DNA of 64,000 nucleotides from Dromiciops gliroides (taxonomy: Eukaryota; Chordata; Mammalia; Microbiotheria; Microbiotheriidae): contig NC_057866.1 of NCBI RefSeq assembly GCF_019393635.1, positions 5,792,223-5,856,222 of the forward strand, written 5' to 3'. Positions 41,540 through 51,658 of this stretch are shown piece after piece. A model generated the notes under the pieces. It was given only the letters and a program-made list of their open reading frames with translations. It was not told the origin of the DNA and searched no databases. Each line of letters starts with the position of its first letter. The first letter of the stretch is position 1. The position numbers and the translations under genes are program-made.

Positions 41540-42145
41540 TCCTCTTTCCTCCCCTCCTCTGTCCCCGTGAAGAGGTGGCCTTCTCCCCGGCTAGGCATAC
41601 ACTGTGCCCCCAGTCATCCCCCACCCTCTCCTCTTCAGTCTCTCCTCGTCTGCTCCCTGCTTGCCTACCAACATGCCCATGTCTCCCCCATCCTCCCTCT
41701 CAGCTCTCACTCCGTGCCTCCTGCCTATTCCTGGGGGCCAGCCTCCCTCCCCCAGGAAACATCACTAGGAAATCTCTGGATGCTGCACGATGCATCCGCC
41801 CAGCTCTCCCATCTCCCAGCTGGACCCTCAGAATGAAGGGCGGGGCAGTGGGCTCTATTTTAAAAGGGGGGTGCAGGATTGGCATTTCTCCCCATGTCCC
41901 ACCAGTTAAGGCAGTTTGAGGGCATCTTAAGAGATTTTCCATTACGTTTCCACACAGGCTACCTTCTCTACCCCCTCCCCGCACCTCTCTCAGCTTCCTT
42001 TTGTTTGTTGGCAACCCTCCCCCCCCACACACACACACACTAGATTGTAAATTCCTGGAGGGCAGGGACTGTCATTCTTTTTATTTGTTGCCATAGGGGT
42101 TAGCTCAGTCTGCACACAGTAGGGACTTAATCATCGTTTGTTGAT
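41540..42145 (+). mobile_element. L2 LINE remnant
   Basis: CTACCAACATGCCCATGTCT internal segment and the ACTAGATTGTAAATTCCTGG, GGGCAGGGACTGTC 3' end. Confidence 0.6.
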
Positions 42146-42159
42146 AAACATGGTCCGAC

Positions 42160-42380
42160 TGTGAAAAGACTTGGGTATTCTGAGCCATACAACAATTTAA
42201 GACAATTCCGAAGGACTCGGAAGGACTCCTGCTGAAAAGCTCTCTCCACCTCCAGAGAGAGCGCATGGGTACGAGTCTGAGTGCAGACTGAGCATGATTT
42301 TCTCTCTTTTTCTGGTGACCTGGCAAACGTGAAAATATGTTTTGTTTTGCATGATGTCATATGGATAATTGAGATCCTAT
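42160..42380 (+). mobile_element. LINE-1 3'UTR fragment
   Basis: TTTAAGACAATTCCGAAGGA, CACCTCCAGAGAGAGCGC, GTGAAAATATGTTTTG. Confidence 0.6.
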
Positions 42381-42527
42381 GGGAACAGCTAGGTGGCGCA
42401 GTGGATAAAGCACCGGCCCTGGATTCAGGAGGACCTGAGTTCAAATCTAGCCTCAGACACTTGACACTAGCTGTGTGACCCTGGGCAAGTCACTTAACCC
42501 TCACTGCCCCACCAAACAAACAAAAAA
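42381..42527 (+). mobile_element. CORE SINE
   Basis: Full copy. Target duplication GAGATCYTATGG. Confidence 0.9.
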
Positions 42528-42636
42528 AGAGATCTTATGGCTTGCCTTCTTAGTGGGTTGGGGAAGGCTTGGAGGGAAGAAGGGAATTGAGAATTCAAAC
42601 TAAAAAGAATATGTAAAATAAATAATAAATTAAGGG

Positions 42637-42785
42637 GGGGGGGACGGCTAGGTGGTGCAGTGGATAAAGCACCGGCCCTGGATTCAGGAGTACCTGAGTT
42701 CAAATCCGGCCTCAGACACTTGACACTTACTAGCTGTGTGACCCTGAGCAAGTCACTTAACCCCCATTGTCCTGCAAAAACAAAA
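42637..42785 (+). mobile_element. CORE SINE
   Basis: Full copy. Target duplication AAATTAAGGGGGG. Confidence 0.9.
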
Positions 42786-42959
42786 ATTAAGGGGGGAATG
42801 TTTATTGACTCCCCTTTATGGCAAAGAAGGTCATTCACACTCAGAGCTTGTTCTTCCTTTCCTCTCACCCTCTTCTGACTTCATCATGCCATTGACAGTG
42901 CCCCCTCTGGAGTGACCAAGGGTCTCTTAGTGGCCAAATCTAGTGAAGGGCCTTTCTCT

Positions 42960-43880
42960 AACTCCTTCTCCTCAGCAGGCCTCTCTGCAGCCTTGGGCAC
43001 TGGTGACCACCCTCTCCTCCCCATGCTCTCTTCTCTCTAGGTTTTCTCCACCCCCACCCTCTTCTGGGTTCTCATCCAACCTGTCTGAGGTTCCTCTGAC
43101 AGATCTTCCCACTTCCACCTGCTCCTTTGGGTGCCCCAGCGAGCTGTCCTGGGCTTCTTCTCTTCTCCCCTTGTAGGATTTCATTTGGTGATCTCATCAA
43201 TTTCCATCGATTCAGTTATTATTTCTGTGATATCATACTCAAATCTCCTTATTGAGGCTTCACCGTGGTTGACCTTCAGGCTCCCACTTCCAATTGCCCC
43301 CTAGATCTCAGACTGTGGGACCAGCAAACCTTTAAAACAGAACTTCCTCTCTTTCTTCCCAAACCCTCCCCTCTTCCACACTTCCCTCTCACTGCAAAGG
43401 TACCACTAGCCTCCAAGACCTTCAGTGTCACGCCCTGCATCGTCACAGCAAAAGGGAGCAATTCTTTACTGCCCACAGAACAGTTTCCTCTTATCCTCCC
43501 TCTGGGAATCTAATGCGTGTCAATTCTTCACTCTCCTCTCCCTCCCTCCCCAATCTGTGGCCAAGTCCTGTGGATAAATGAACATCTCTCACCTACACAA
43601 TAACCCTCTCCTGTCTATGTAGGTTACGCTGCCTGCCACTAGCTTCCCCCCCACATGCCAGACCATTTCAAACTGGTCTTCCTCTGACCACATCATACTC
43701 TCAATAAACTCCAGTGGCAGACTATCACTTCCAAGATCAAATGCAAAATCCTTTGCTTGGCATTCAATGCCCTTTAGAACTTAATTCCCTCCTGTGTTTC
43801 CAATCTTATGTCCCTGCTTCCCTTGCTCTTAAGTCCAATGACCCTCACCTCCTGACTATTCTCTACATACCCCCATCTCC
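42960..43880 (+). mobile_element. L2 LINE remnant including reverse-transcriptase region
   Basis: Nucleotide order matches L2 ORF2: the block encoding the GVPQGSVLGPLLFSLY-type motif survives as GAGCTGTCCTGGGCTTCTTC, followed by the GGTGATCTCATCAATTTCCA block and AAACCCTCCCCTCTTCC. Many stops and a deleted stretch. Confidence 0.65.
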
Positions 43881-43913
43881 TGAGGAAAAAGGTGTAAGTC
43901 CTTAGATATTCCT

Positions 43914-44586
43914 CTGTAAAGAATGACACTTTCACACACAGGTCAATTAGAATTAAAATGGTCTTTTATTTGGAGCTAGAGAAAGTGACCGAGGGTAAGT
44001 CAAAGACTTCACACCTGAGGAGGAGGGTGCAAGCATTCTCCTCCCAGAACAGAAGGAAGACATGAGCTTTTCCAGAGGACAGATGGAGTGTCCAGCTGAC
44101 AATGGAAAGTTTCCTTTGGGGTGGGGGGAAAGCCTGGATGCCTGTCATATTGCTGGGAGTAAGAGGGGGATTCTTTAGGAATGATGGTCCTGGCTTCAAG
44201 GTTCTCTCTGTCTCCTCACTCTTGTCAGGTAGCAGCCACCCTAACTGACTTTCCTGCTACAGGATTCCATCTCCCCTGACTCCTCAGCTGTGGCCCTCCT
44301 CATGTCTAGTTAGCCAAACTAAACTTTAGTGGTCCCTTGATTCCTTGATACGTCTGTCCTGTTATCTGGTGAGAGAATCAGATGTGTTTTCCACAGAAGT
44401 TCAAAGGGGCTTTTTCCCTTTCCCTCACCATTCCCTCCCTTTTCCCACCAAGTTAACCAGGAGAGGATGCTCCCCCCAGATGAGAACTCATTACATACAT
44501 TATTCAACCCCTAGGGACTTGTCTCCTTTCCCAAATTTCCCTTTCTGAGTTAAAGTTAGATAATAAAGAATCGGTGGTGCCACATT
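43914..44586 (-). mobile_element. Solo LTR fossil (about 0.67 kb)
   Basis: TG...CA outline (TGTAAAG to GCCACA) with an AATAAAAG poly(A)-type motif on the reverse strand near the left end. Endogenous retrovirus LTR, family not named. No internal region attached. Confidence 0.4.
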
Positions 44587-44589
44587 GGG

Positions 44590-44824
44590 GGGGGGGGTAA
44601 TACATGTTTAGAAGTACTGTGAAGAATGTGAACCCAGAGTAATCGGTTCCAGTGAAATGGGGTAGGGAATGCTAGCGTTAGGGACCTATATAAACTCAGT
44701 GTGGAACAAGCATGGGGCGTGCACAACTTCTTTGGGGCGTGCACCCTTTCTCACAAGATTGTAATAAAGACCTTCCTGCTTTGCCCCAGACCAGGGTCCT
44801 GCCTCAGTTTACCTGTTTCTTACA
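44590..44824 (+). mobile_element. LTR fossil, plus strand
   Basis: Contains a TATATAAACTC promoter-like motif, AATAAAG about 80 bp later and a CTTACA end, the layout of a retroviral LTR. The left border is uncertain. Different family from the neighbour. Confidence 0.5.
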
Positions 44825-44839
44825 TTGGGTTACCTTTGG

Positions 44840-45125
44840 TTTTGCTTCTCACAGGAGAATCTTCTTCTGATTTATCCTAAGCCTCAGGTCACGGGGCGTT
44901 TGCTCTGGCCTTGGCCTGTCGAGTCTCAGCCTTTGTGGGCCCTCCTTAGGGCCAAGGTCTCCCCTCTGTGGGGCATTTCCACTCCATCCTGCACCATCTT
45001 GTTTTGACCCAGTGGTTTACATGTCTCCCCATCTGACTGTGAGCTCCTCAAAGGCAGGGACTGGCTTTTTGCCTTTCACTCTATTCCCAGAGCCTGGCAC
45101 ATAGTAGGCACTTAGCACACCAATG
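44840..45125 (+). repeat. L2 3' end fragment
   Basis: CTGACTGTGAGCTCCTCAAA, CCTGGCACATAGTAGGCACT. Confidence 0.65.
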
Positions 45126-45802
45126 TCCACTGGTATCTCTGAGTTAGAAAAGACTTTGAGTGCTCCAGCCCTCCAGCCCCAAGAAGGAATCTGCAGAGCT
45201 AGCCACTCCATGCCTCTATGGGCAGACACAGAACTCGCCTTGTCCTGAATGAGAGAGACCTTGGGTTCTGGGCTGGGTCCTGACATGGGCGAGTCTCACC
45301 TTCCTCATCTCTAAAAACAGAACAAGAGGCAATGACCCTGGGGTCAAGAAGAAAGTATTGAAAGCATCAAGAAAGAAAGAATTCAAGTCCCTGGCCAGGG
45401 TAACATAAGATCTAGCAGCTTCTACATTAAAGGACCAGAGGGCATGGAATATGATACTCCAGAGGGCAAAGGAATTGGGATTACAACCAACAATCACCTA
45501 CCAAACAAAACTGTGTATAATCTTTCAGAGTATAATCTCTCAGAGGAAAAATGGGACTTCAATGAAAAAGAGGACTTTCAGGCATTTGTGATGAAAAGAC
45601 CTGAACTGAATGGAAAGACCTAGGAAAAGAAATCATGAGGGAGGTTAAAAGGTTAAACTTTACATTCTTATATGGGAAAATGCTACTTCTAACTCATTAA
45701 AACTTTCTCAGTATTAGAGCAGCTGAAAGGAATACATTTAGACAGAGAGCACAGGTGAGAATTTATTATGAAGGGATGATATCTGTAAAGCATTTACTTT
45801 TT

Positions 45803-45948
45803 ATCTTTTTTTTGCAGGGCAGTCAGGGTGGGGTGGCATGCTCAGGGTTGAGCAGTTGGTGAGTGTCTTGTGTCTGAGGCCAGATTTGGGCTTGGGTCCT
45901 CCTGGATCCAGGGCAGGTGCTTTGTCCACTGTGTCACCTAGCTGCCCC
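45803..45948 (-). mobile_element. CORE SINE, atypically diverged (A-to-G rich)
   Basis: Reverse copy whose differences from its neighbours are mostly A-to-G on the plus strand (TTAAGTGAC became TGGGGTGGC; CTAGTAAG became TTGGTGAG; TTTGAACTCAGG became TTTGGGCTTGGG). Confidence 0.85.
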
Positions 45949-46363
45949 ATGATGACATGTTTAAAATAAAATTAAGGGGTGAGAGGATTGCCCTGGGAGA
46001 AAGGGAGGGGAAGAATGGGGTAAAATGTCTCACATAAAAGAAGAAAGAAAAAGCTTATAGAGTGGAGGGGAAGATGGGGGAGGAGCAGGGGAGTGAATGA
46101 GCCTTACTCTCATCAGAATTGGCTCAAAGATGGAATAACATACACAATCAAGTGGGTATAGTAATATATCTTGCCTTCTGGAGAAGTGGGAGGGGAAGTG
46201 AATAAGGGGGGAGGGCTGAAGGAAGGGAGGGCCGATTGGGGGAGGGGAAGTCAGAAGCAAAACACTTTTGAAGAGGGAAAGGGTAAAAGAAGATAGAAAA
46301 TAGAGTAAGTATCATGGGGAATGAATAGGATGGAGAGAACCACAGTTAGCAATAGTAACTGGG

Positions 46364-46508
46364 GGCAGCTAGATAGCACAGTGGATAAAGCACTGGCCCA
46401 GGATTCAAGAGATCCTGAGTTCAAATCTGACCTCAGACACTTTACACTTACTAGCTGTGTGACCCTGGGCAAGTCACTTAACCCTCATTGACCCACTCAA
46501 AAAAACCC
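46364..46508 (+). mobile_element. CORE SINE
   Basis: Full copy. Target duplication AGCAATAGTAACTGGGG (second copy AACAATAG...). Confidence 0.92.
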
Positions 46509-46734
46509 CAACCCAACAATAGTAACTGGGGAAAAATTTGAAAGAAGGAGAGGCAAGAGCAAGGTAAGATGAAGATGATGAAGAAGAAGATGATAATACT
46601 TTACTGGGTTACTATGAAGAAAATTCTTTGTCAGGTATAAGGTAGCTATTATTGTTGTTGCAATAATCAATCTCATGGGTTTATTGTAAGGAAATCTCTC
46701 TCTAAAATACTATATAAATGTAGTTTACTATAAA

Positions 46735-47290
46735 AAAAATGATGAGCAGGATGCTATCAGAAAAACCTGGAAAGATTTACATGATTGGGGCAGCTAGGTG
46801 GCACAGTGGATAGAGCACCGGCCCTGGAGTCAGGAGTACCTGAGTTCAAATCCGGACTCAGACACTTAACAGTTACTAGCTGTGTGACCCTGGGCAAGTC
46901 ACTTAACCCCACTTAAAAAAAAAAAAAGATTTACATGAGCTGATGCAAAGTGAAATGCACTGCATACAAAATAACAGCAATACTGTAAGATGATCTGCTG
47001 TGAATAACTTGGTTATTTTCAGCAATGCAAGACAACTCTGAAGGACTTATGAAAAATGCAATCCATCTCCAGAGAAAGAACTGATGGTATCTGAATACAG
47101 ATGGAAGTATATTCTGTCGTTGTTAGTTCCTTTTTCTAAAGTTTTTTGTCTGCTATGTTTTGCACAATTGCACATGTATAACATATTGAATGGCTTGAGT
47201 TCTTAAGCGAGGATAGGGTGGAAGGAAGAGAATTTGGAACACAGTTTTAAAAATCAATGTTACAATTTGTTTTGACATGTAAGGTGGGGG
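46735..47290 (+). mobile_element. LINE-1 3' end (ORF2 end and 3'UTR)
   Basis: ATGATGAGCAGGATGCTATC, ACATGAGCTGATGCAAAGTG, CATCTCCAGAGAAAGAACTG, then a terminal (GAAT)n. Split by a SINE. Confidence 0.8.
46785..46925 (+). mobile_element. CORE SINE inside LINE-1
   Basis: Full copy with A-tail. Target duplication AAGATTTACATGA (46772-46784, 46926-46938). Confidence 0.95.
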
Positions 47291-47339
47291 CAAATTCTAA
47301 ATGAATGAATGAATGAATGGATAAATAAGTTAATTAATT

Positions 47340-47859
47340 TTTTTTAATTTTTAAAAAGAGGTAATGGGGCTAGGCTAGGGAGCCCTGGATCCTCGCCTGG
47401 TTTGTTTGTTTGTTTGTTAAAAGAGGATTTTATCTCCAGTGTGAACAGAATTCTCTTCCGTGAATGCCGCATGTTGTTTTATCCACTTCGGAACCTTCCG
47501 CCGGAGGGCCCACGAGCTCTGCGGGGCTGCCCGCCCGAGGGGTCCAGGACCCCCAGAACTGAGCCCCGTCTTAAAGCCCAGGATCTTTTCGGCTGGCAGG
47601 TGAGTTCATTGGGATACAATGACAAGCCCGTGTAAAATCTCCACGGGCCTCGAGGGCCCCCCAGTGGCCCACGCGTGAAACGGCAAGTGGGTCAAGAGCG
47701 CAAGATCCAGCAGAGACCCCGAGATCGGTTCCGACAGCCTCATTTTACTGCCGGGAAGAAGAGATGGAGCCGAACTCGAGGGTCAGAGCAGGGGTCTGTA
47801 CTCGGGGACCCCCACTTCAAAGCCAGCGCCGCCCGTTATCCTGCCCTGGCAGGGAGGAG

Positions 47860-47890
<31 letters not shown>

Positions 47891-48000
47891 ACCTCACCCG
47901 CTCCGGACCTCGGTTTTCCCATCTGTGAAATGGGGGAGGGGATGGGACGGGATAATCCCTAGGGTTCCCCACCCCCTTCTGGGGCCGCTGGATCTAGTCC
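47340..48000. other. CpG-richening DNA upstream of LTO1
   Basis: No recognised gene. ORFs at 47402-47635 and 47675-47962 are unassigned. A short (GT)n lies at 47864-47890. It may include distal promoter sequence. Confidence 0.3.
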
Positions 48001-48002
48001 AT

Positions 48003-48145
48003 CCTTTCGTGTTCTGTTTTGTTTTGTTTTGTTGCGGGGCAATGAGGGTTACGTGACTTGCCCAGGATCACACAGCTAGTAAGTGTCAAGTGTCTGAGGT
48101 CGCATTTGAACTCAGGTCCTCCTGAATCCTGGGCTGGTGCTCGTC
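48003..48145 (-). mobile_element. CORE SINE, head-truncated
   Basis: Reverse copy that stops at GGGCTGGTGCTC, lacking the tRNA-like head; a 5'-truncated insertion near the LTO1 promoter. Confidence 0.85.
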
Positions 48146-48475
48146 CTCCTGTTTTGTAAGTGGGGAATCAGGCAGGAGACGCGGCAGCAGCCGTGGCTTG
48201 GCTTCCTCTTTTCCGCCTCCAACCTCCCCGCCTCCGCTCCTCAAGTTTAAGACAAAGTCGTGCGCGCTCGCTGGGGGGCTTTACTTTCGCGCCACGCCCT
48301 CCCCCCCCCCCCCTTCCACAGGTACGGATTTAGTGCCGCGAATTTACGCAGCCAGGAGAGGGATTCCTCCTCTTACATCACCCCCCCCCATGTACAGTGG
48401 TTGCGGCCGGGCAGGCCTCGCTCTAAGACCCCCTTGGAAGGTTCCATTGCAGGAAAGGGGAGTTGGGGGGGGGAG

Positions 48476-48499
48476 CGCGAGCGCGCGCGCGCGAGAGCA

Positions 48500-48556
<57 letters not shown>
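48476..48556. repeat. (CG)n(GA)n tract just upstream of LTO1
   Basis: Alternating GC run followed by about 50 bp of GA repeats, ending about 145 bp before the LTO1 start codon. Confidence 0.9.
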
Positions 48557-48561
<5 letters not shown>

Positions 48562-48574
48562 CGCCCCTGGCTAC

Positions 48575-48586
48575 TGAGCATGCGCC
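48575..48586. promoter_or_regulatory. NRF1-type site upstream of LTO1
   Basis: TGAGCATGCGCC matches the NRF1 palindrome (YGCGCAYGCGCR) with one arm imperfect, about 120 bp before the start codon. NRF1 sites are common in housekeeping CpG-island promoters. Confidence 0.45.
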
Positions 48587-48702
48587 GCGGGCTCCGGCCC
48601 TCCGGCTCGCCGTAGTTACTGTCCCAGAGGCCTGTGCGCGGCCGACGCGGCCTGAGGGGGGGGGAACCGGCAATCACTAGTGGGTCAGAACCGAGCGGAG
48701 CC

Positions 48703-48752
48703 ATGGAGGGGCCTCCGGACCTGTTTGACACCATCGTGATGGCGGAGGAGAG
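48703..48752 (+). CDS. LTO1: LTO1 coding exon 1
   Basis: ATG in a strong Kozak context (GAGCCATGG) is chosen because it aligns with the human start. The exon ends AG before the gtgggt donor, leaving codon 17 (Arg) split 2+1. Confidence 0.9.
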
Positions 48753-51057
48753 GTGGGTACGCGTCCGGACCCTGTGGGGGAGGGGGGGAAGCCGTGCCTC
48801 AGTTTATCCCCCTGCTCCTTGACCTCCGGGGGGGGTTGTCTCAGCATCCCTCAGTCCTGGAGCTGGAGGGACCCGAGCGAACCCCGAGGCCTGTTTACAG
48901 CTGAGGAAACTGAGGCCTGGAGCGGGGGGGGGGACGGGGACGGGGAGGAGACACCAAGTGGAGATGGGGGGGTCCGAGGACCCCGTGTTTACCCTCAGGC
49001 CCCCGGGGCCCCTCCCACCAGGATGGGGGGGTGGTTGGGGGCAGGCCGGCCCCCCCATGCTGTCCCCCATCTCCGGGATGTCACGGGTGAGGACGGGAGG
49101 TGCCCGAAGAAGGGCGGGGGGGGGGGGCGGCCTCCCCTGAGGCCGGCCCTGTCCCCCTGGCCCAGGTATCGAGGCGAGGGCTTTCGGGACGGCTTCGCCG
49201 AGGGCAGCTGCCTGGGGCTGGCGGAGGGAAGGTGCTGCGGAGCCTCGCGGGGCGCCTGCGTGGGCTCCGAGGTGAGCCTGGGGACCCCGGGGGTGGGGGG
49301 CGGGGCGGAGCTGGGGGCGGGGCGGAGCTGTGAGGGGAGGGGCGGTGCTGAGGGCGGAGCCGGGGCGGGGCAGGGCGGAGCTGTTAGGGGAGGGGCGGAG
49401 CTGAGGGCGGAGCTGGGGGCGAGGCGGAGCTGTGAGGGGAGGGGCGGTGCTGAGGGCGGAGCCGGGGCGGGGCAGGGCGGAGCTGTGAGGGGAGGGGCGG
49501 TGCTGAGGGCGGAGCCGGGGCGGGGCAGGGCGGAGCTGCGGGGGGGAGGGGGCCGCCCTGCAGACTGGCCGTAGGCTTAGCCCCGGATCCGAGGCCTCTC
49601 TCCCCCCCACCCCCCCACCCCGGGCCCACGCCCCACGCCGGTTCTCCCCCCGCCAGATCGGCTGCTACCGAGGCTTCGCCCTGACATGGCAGCGGCTGCT
49701 CCCGGAGCCGGCGACCGAGAGGGACAGGTGGGGGGGGACCGGGCCTCATTCCCCTCTGTCGCTGACTCCCGGGTCCCAACTGGGGGGCGCCCCGACTTCT
49801 CCCCTTCCTGCCCTTTGGGGGGTTCCTGCCGCAGGGTTCGGTTTCTGCGCTCGCCTGTGACGAAACCCCGGGCCCAAACACGCGGGATGTCCTGGGAAGA
49901 ACACGGGAGCAGGAGAGCCGAGGCCGCCGTGGGCCCCGTGGGCCCCGTGGGCCGCCAGGCCGTGGAGCTGGTGCAGGATCGCGAGGGTCCTGCCCCGACG
50001 GCCGGGGACGCTGTGGGAGGCGGGGCTCGCGGGGTGGATCACCCGCGACAAGGGGAGAACCATGGCCCTGGGCCCTGTTTGCCTCCCGTGGGAGGCTCGG
50101 CCTGGCCCCCGGCCCCTGGTGTCCGCGGTAGTTCTTCCCTTTTCCCGAGGAACGTTGCGGCGTTTGGAGAAGCGACTTTCCTGACTGTCTCCGGCGTTGG
50201 GATTCATCGTCGTCGGGAGGAGGCCGGTCCTTCTCCCCTGGACCGATCCCACAGTCACGTAGAGGCTTGGTGATCTCTGGGCCTCTCCCCAAGGAGGCCA
50301 GACCCTGCCCCGTGGGGAGCGGCTGGTTCTCCGGGGACCGCTCCATAATCCCAAGGACTCCTGGTCTAGGGGCTGCCTCCTGCCTGGCCCAGGACAGAAG
50401 CCATAGGATCCGTTCAAAGACCCTTCTGCCGCTGCGTTCTGAGGCCTCCCATGGTCCTGGGAGATCAATCAAAGCCAGGAAAGCGGGAGGCTGAACCTTG
50501 GCCAGTGTGACCATGGATGGCCAGAGATGGGGCCTGCCCCACCCTCCAGCCTAGTCACCTGCTCTGGGGAGGGGGAGCTTGGGGGTGGGGGGGGCCCTTC
50601 AAGTAACTGCTGTGGATGTGACAGATGTGGGTGGAAGGCCCTAATGCCCTTATTCACCTACTTTGTAGTAAGAAGAGGAAGATGCTGGACTCCCTCCTAG
50701 GAATGATGCAGAAATTCCCGTATGCTGACCCCACTTATGCCCAGCTTCATGAAGATTTGGACAAAATCAGAGGGAAGTTTAAACAGGTCCGTTCTGTCAG
50801 AATCCAGGTGTGACTTTGTAGCAAACAGCTGGGGAGGGATGGACATGCAGGCTCCCTGCAGGGGGCCACTGCCTCATGGGGGGGGGGGCTTCTGCCAGGG
50901 GACAAGTGGGAGAGGTTGTTTAACCCTCCGTAACAGGGCAGAGGGACAGAGGAAAATGCCCCATTTGCCTTTGTGTTTGGTGTTCCAGGTTTGCTCTTTG
51001 CTAAGTGTTCAGCCCGACTTCAGAGTCAGCCCTGGAGGCTCCACACTTTCATTTTGA
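48703..51057 (+). CDS. LTO1: LTO1 (ORAOV1), ABCE1 maturation factor (five coding exons, spliced)
   Basis: Exons 48703-48752, 49166-49271, 49657-49727, 50669-50786 and 50989-51057 join in frame to 137 aa, the same length as human LTO1. The N-terminus MEGPPDLFDTIVMAEER matches human MAGSQDIFDAIVMADER. A glycine-every-four-residues stretch follows (GEGFRDGFAEG through GCYRGF), the deca-GX3 motif shared with YAE1. KFPYADPTYAQLHEDLDKI and VQPDF are near-identical to human. LTO1 pairs with YAE1 to bring ABCE1 to the cytosolic Fe-S targeting complex. The C-terminal tripeptide LSF fits the [LIM]-[DES]-[WF] recognition signal used by that complex. The gene is compact: introns are 413, 385, 941 and 202 bp. 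It lies 15.3 kb downstream of the FGF19 stop, same strand, as in the mammalian CCND1-LTO1-FGF19 cluster. Confidence 0.96.
49166..49271 (+). CDS. LTO1: LTO1 coding exon 2
   Basis: Acceptor gcccag, donor gtgagc. It encodes the first part of the GX3 repeat (RYRGEGFRDGFAEG to VGSE) and ends on a codon boundary. Confidence 0.92.
49315..49545. repeat. GC-box minisatellite in LTO1 intron 2
   Basis: About 4.3 tandem copies of a unit near 53 bp (one copy about 49 bp). Each contains GGCGGAGCTG, GGGGCGGTGCTG and a GGGGCGGGG GC box. It opens artefactual long ORFs on both strands. Confidence 0.85.
49657..49727 (+). CDS. LTO1: LTO1 coding exon 3
   Basis: Acceptor cgccag, donor gtgggg. It encodes IGCYRGFALTWQRLLPEPATERD plus two bases of a split Ser codon, matching human IGCYQGFAFAWKCLLHSCTTEKD. 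Confidence 0.92.
50669..50786 (+). CDS. LTO1: LTO1 coding exon 4
   Basis: Acceptor ttgtag, donor gtccgt. It encodes KKRKMLDSLLGMMQKF and PYADPTYAQLHEDLDKIRG up to KFKQ, the most conserved block, and ends on a codon boundary. Confidence 0.93.
50989..51057 (+). CDS. LTO1: LTO1 coding exon 5 with stop
   Basis: Acceptor ttccag. It encodes VCSLLSVQPDFRVSPGGSTLSF and TGA, against human FCSLLNVQPDFKISAEGSGLSF. Confidence 0.93.
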   Translation, partial: VCSLLSVQPDFRVSPGGSTLSF

Positions 51058-51121
51058 GCAGGATGGGAGGACAGAAGTGTTCAAAGAACAGCTGTCTGTA
51101 TGTTACCTGTTTAAAAATGAG

Positions 51122-51127
51122 ATTAAA
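51122..51127 (+). terminator. Candidate poly(A) signal of LTO1
   Basis: ATTAAA 65 bp after the stop, followed by a T/G-rich stretch. It would give a very short 3'UTR; longer isoforms are possible. Confidence 0.4.
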
Positions 51128-51129
51128 GG

Positions 51130-51640
51130 CCAGACAATGACTGGGTGCTCATTGTCCTGAAGTGCTCTGAAAAGGCCTCCCTTCGGGTTTTCTGCCGCCG
51201 CTGGCCCAGCGTTTGTCAGGGATGTGTTTGCACCTTGGCCTGCATGGAAACCAGGGCTGAGCTTATTGGAGAAGTCTCGGCTTCTGCCATCCTCTGCAAG
51301 GGGAGAAATGGGGGGACCACCCATACAGTGATGGTTGCCCCATACCCTCCTCCCCCAGACTTGACTTCCAGAGAAACAGTAAAAGGATCTGAGAAGAAAG
51401 ATGGAAATAAGCTGAGAATCTCCATCATTGTCACAGCACAGAACAGGGGATTCTGCTCCTTCCCTCTGGATCATGACAGGAACCTTCTCCCTTTGCCAGC
51501 GTGGCAGCTTCATATTGGCCGCTGAAAGGAAAATCACCCGGTGCAGGTCATCCTGGGAAATTCCCTGTATCCAGTCCTTGTTTTCCCTTAAATTAAACTA
51601 GTCACTCCTTTGATGAGGGTCAAAGATGAGAAAACGTCGA
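51130..51640. other. Unassigned sequence after LTO1
   Basis: ORFs on both strands (126 and 144 aa) have no recognised product; no repeat named. Confidence 0.3.
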
Positions 51641-51658
51641 TCAAAAGTGGGCCTATGA

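Larger units (their letters stand above)
45310..46530 (+). mobile_element. LINE-1 fragment: ORF1 C-terminus and inter-ORF region
   Basis: The plus strand at about 45404 reads DLAASTLKDQRAWNMI, LQRAKELGLQPTITY and QTKLCII, homologous to the L1 ORF1p C-terminal domain (human AETLQARREWGPIF and FQPRISYPAKLSF). It continues into a purine-rich non-coding part. It carries two SINEs. With 46735-47290 it may be one L1 copy that lost nearly all of ORF2. Confidence 0.65.
48200..50260. promoter_or_regulatory. CpG island over the LTO1 promoter and introns 1-3
   Basis: GC- and CpG-dense throughout, unlike the flanks, and typical of a housekeeping promoter. It includes G runs of 7-10 bases in intron 1. 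Confidence 0.75.

Noticed and set aside
48753-49610. 273-aa plus and 268-aa minus ORFs
   Set aside because: They span LTO1 introns and the 53-bp tandem repeat; repeat translation gives GRSCEGRGGAEGG-type sequence, not a protein family.
49384-50514. 376-aa minus-strand ORF and 240-aa companion
   Set aside because: They run antisense through LTO1 exon 3 and the GC minisatellite; Pro/Arg/Ala-rich composition is that of GC-rich DNA, and no domain is recognisable.
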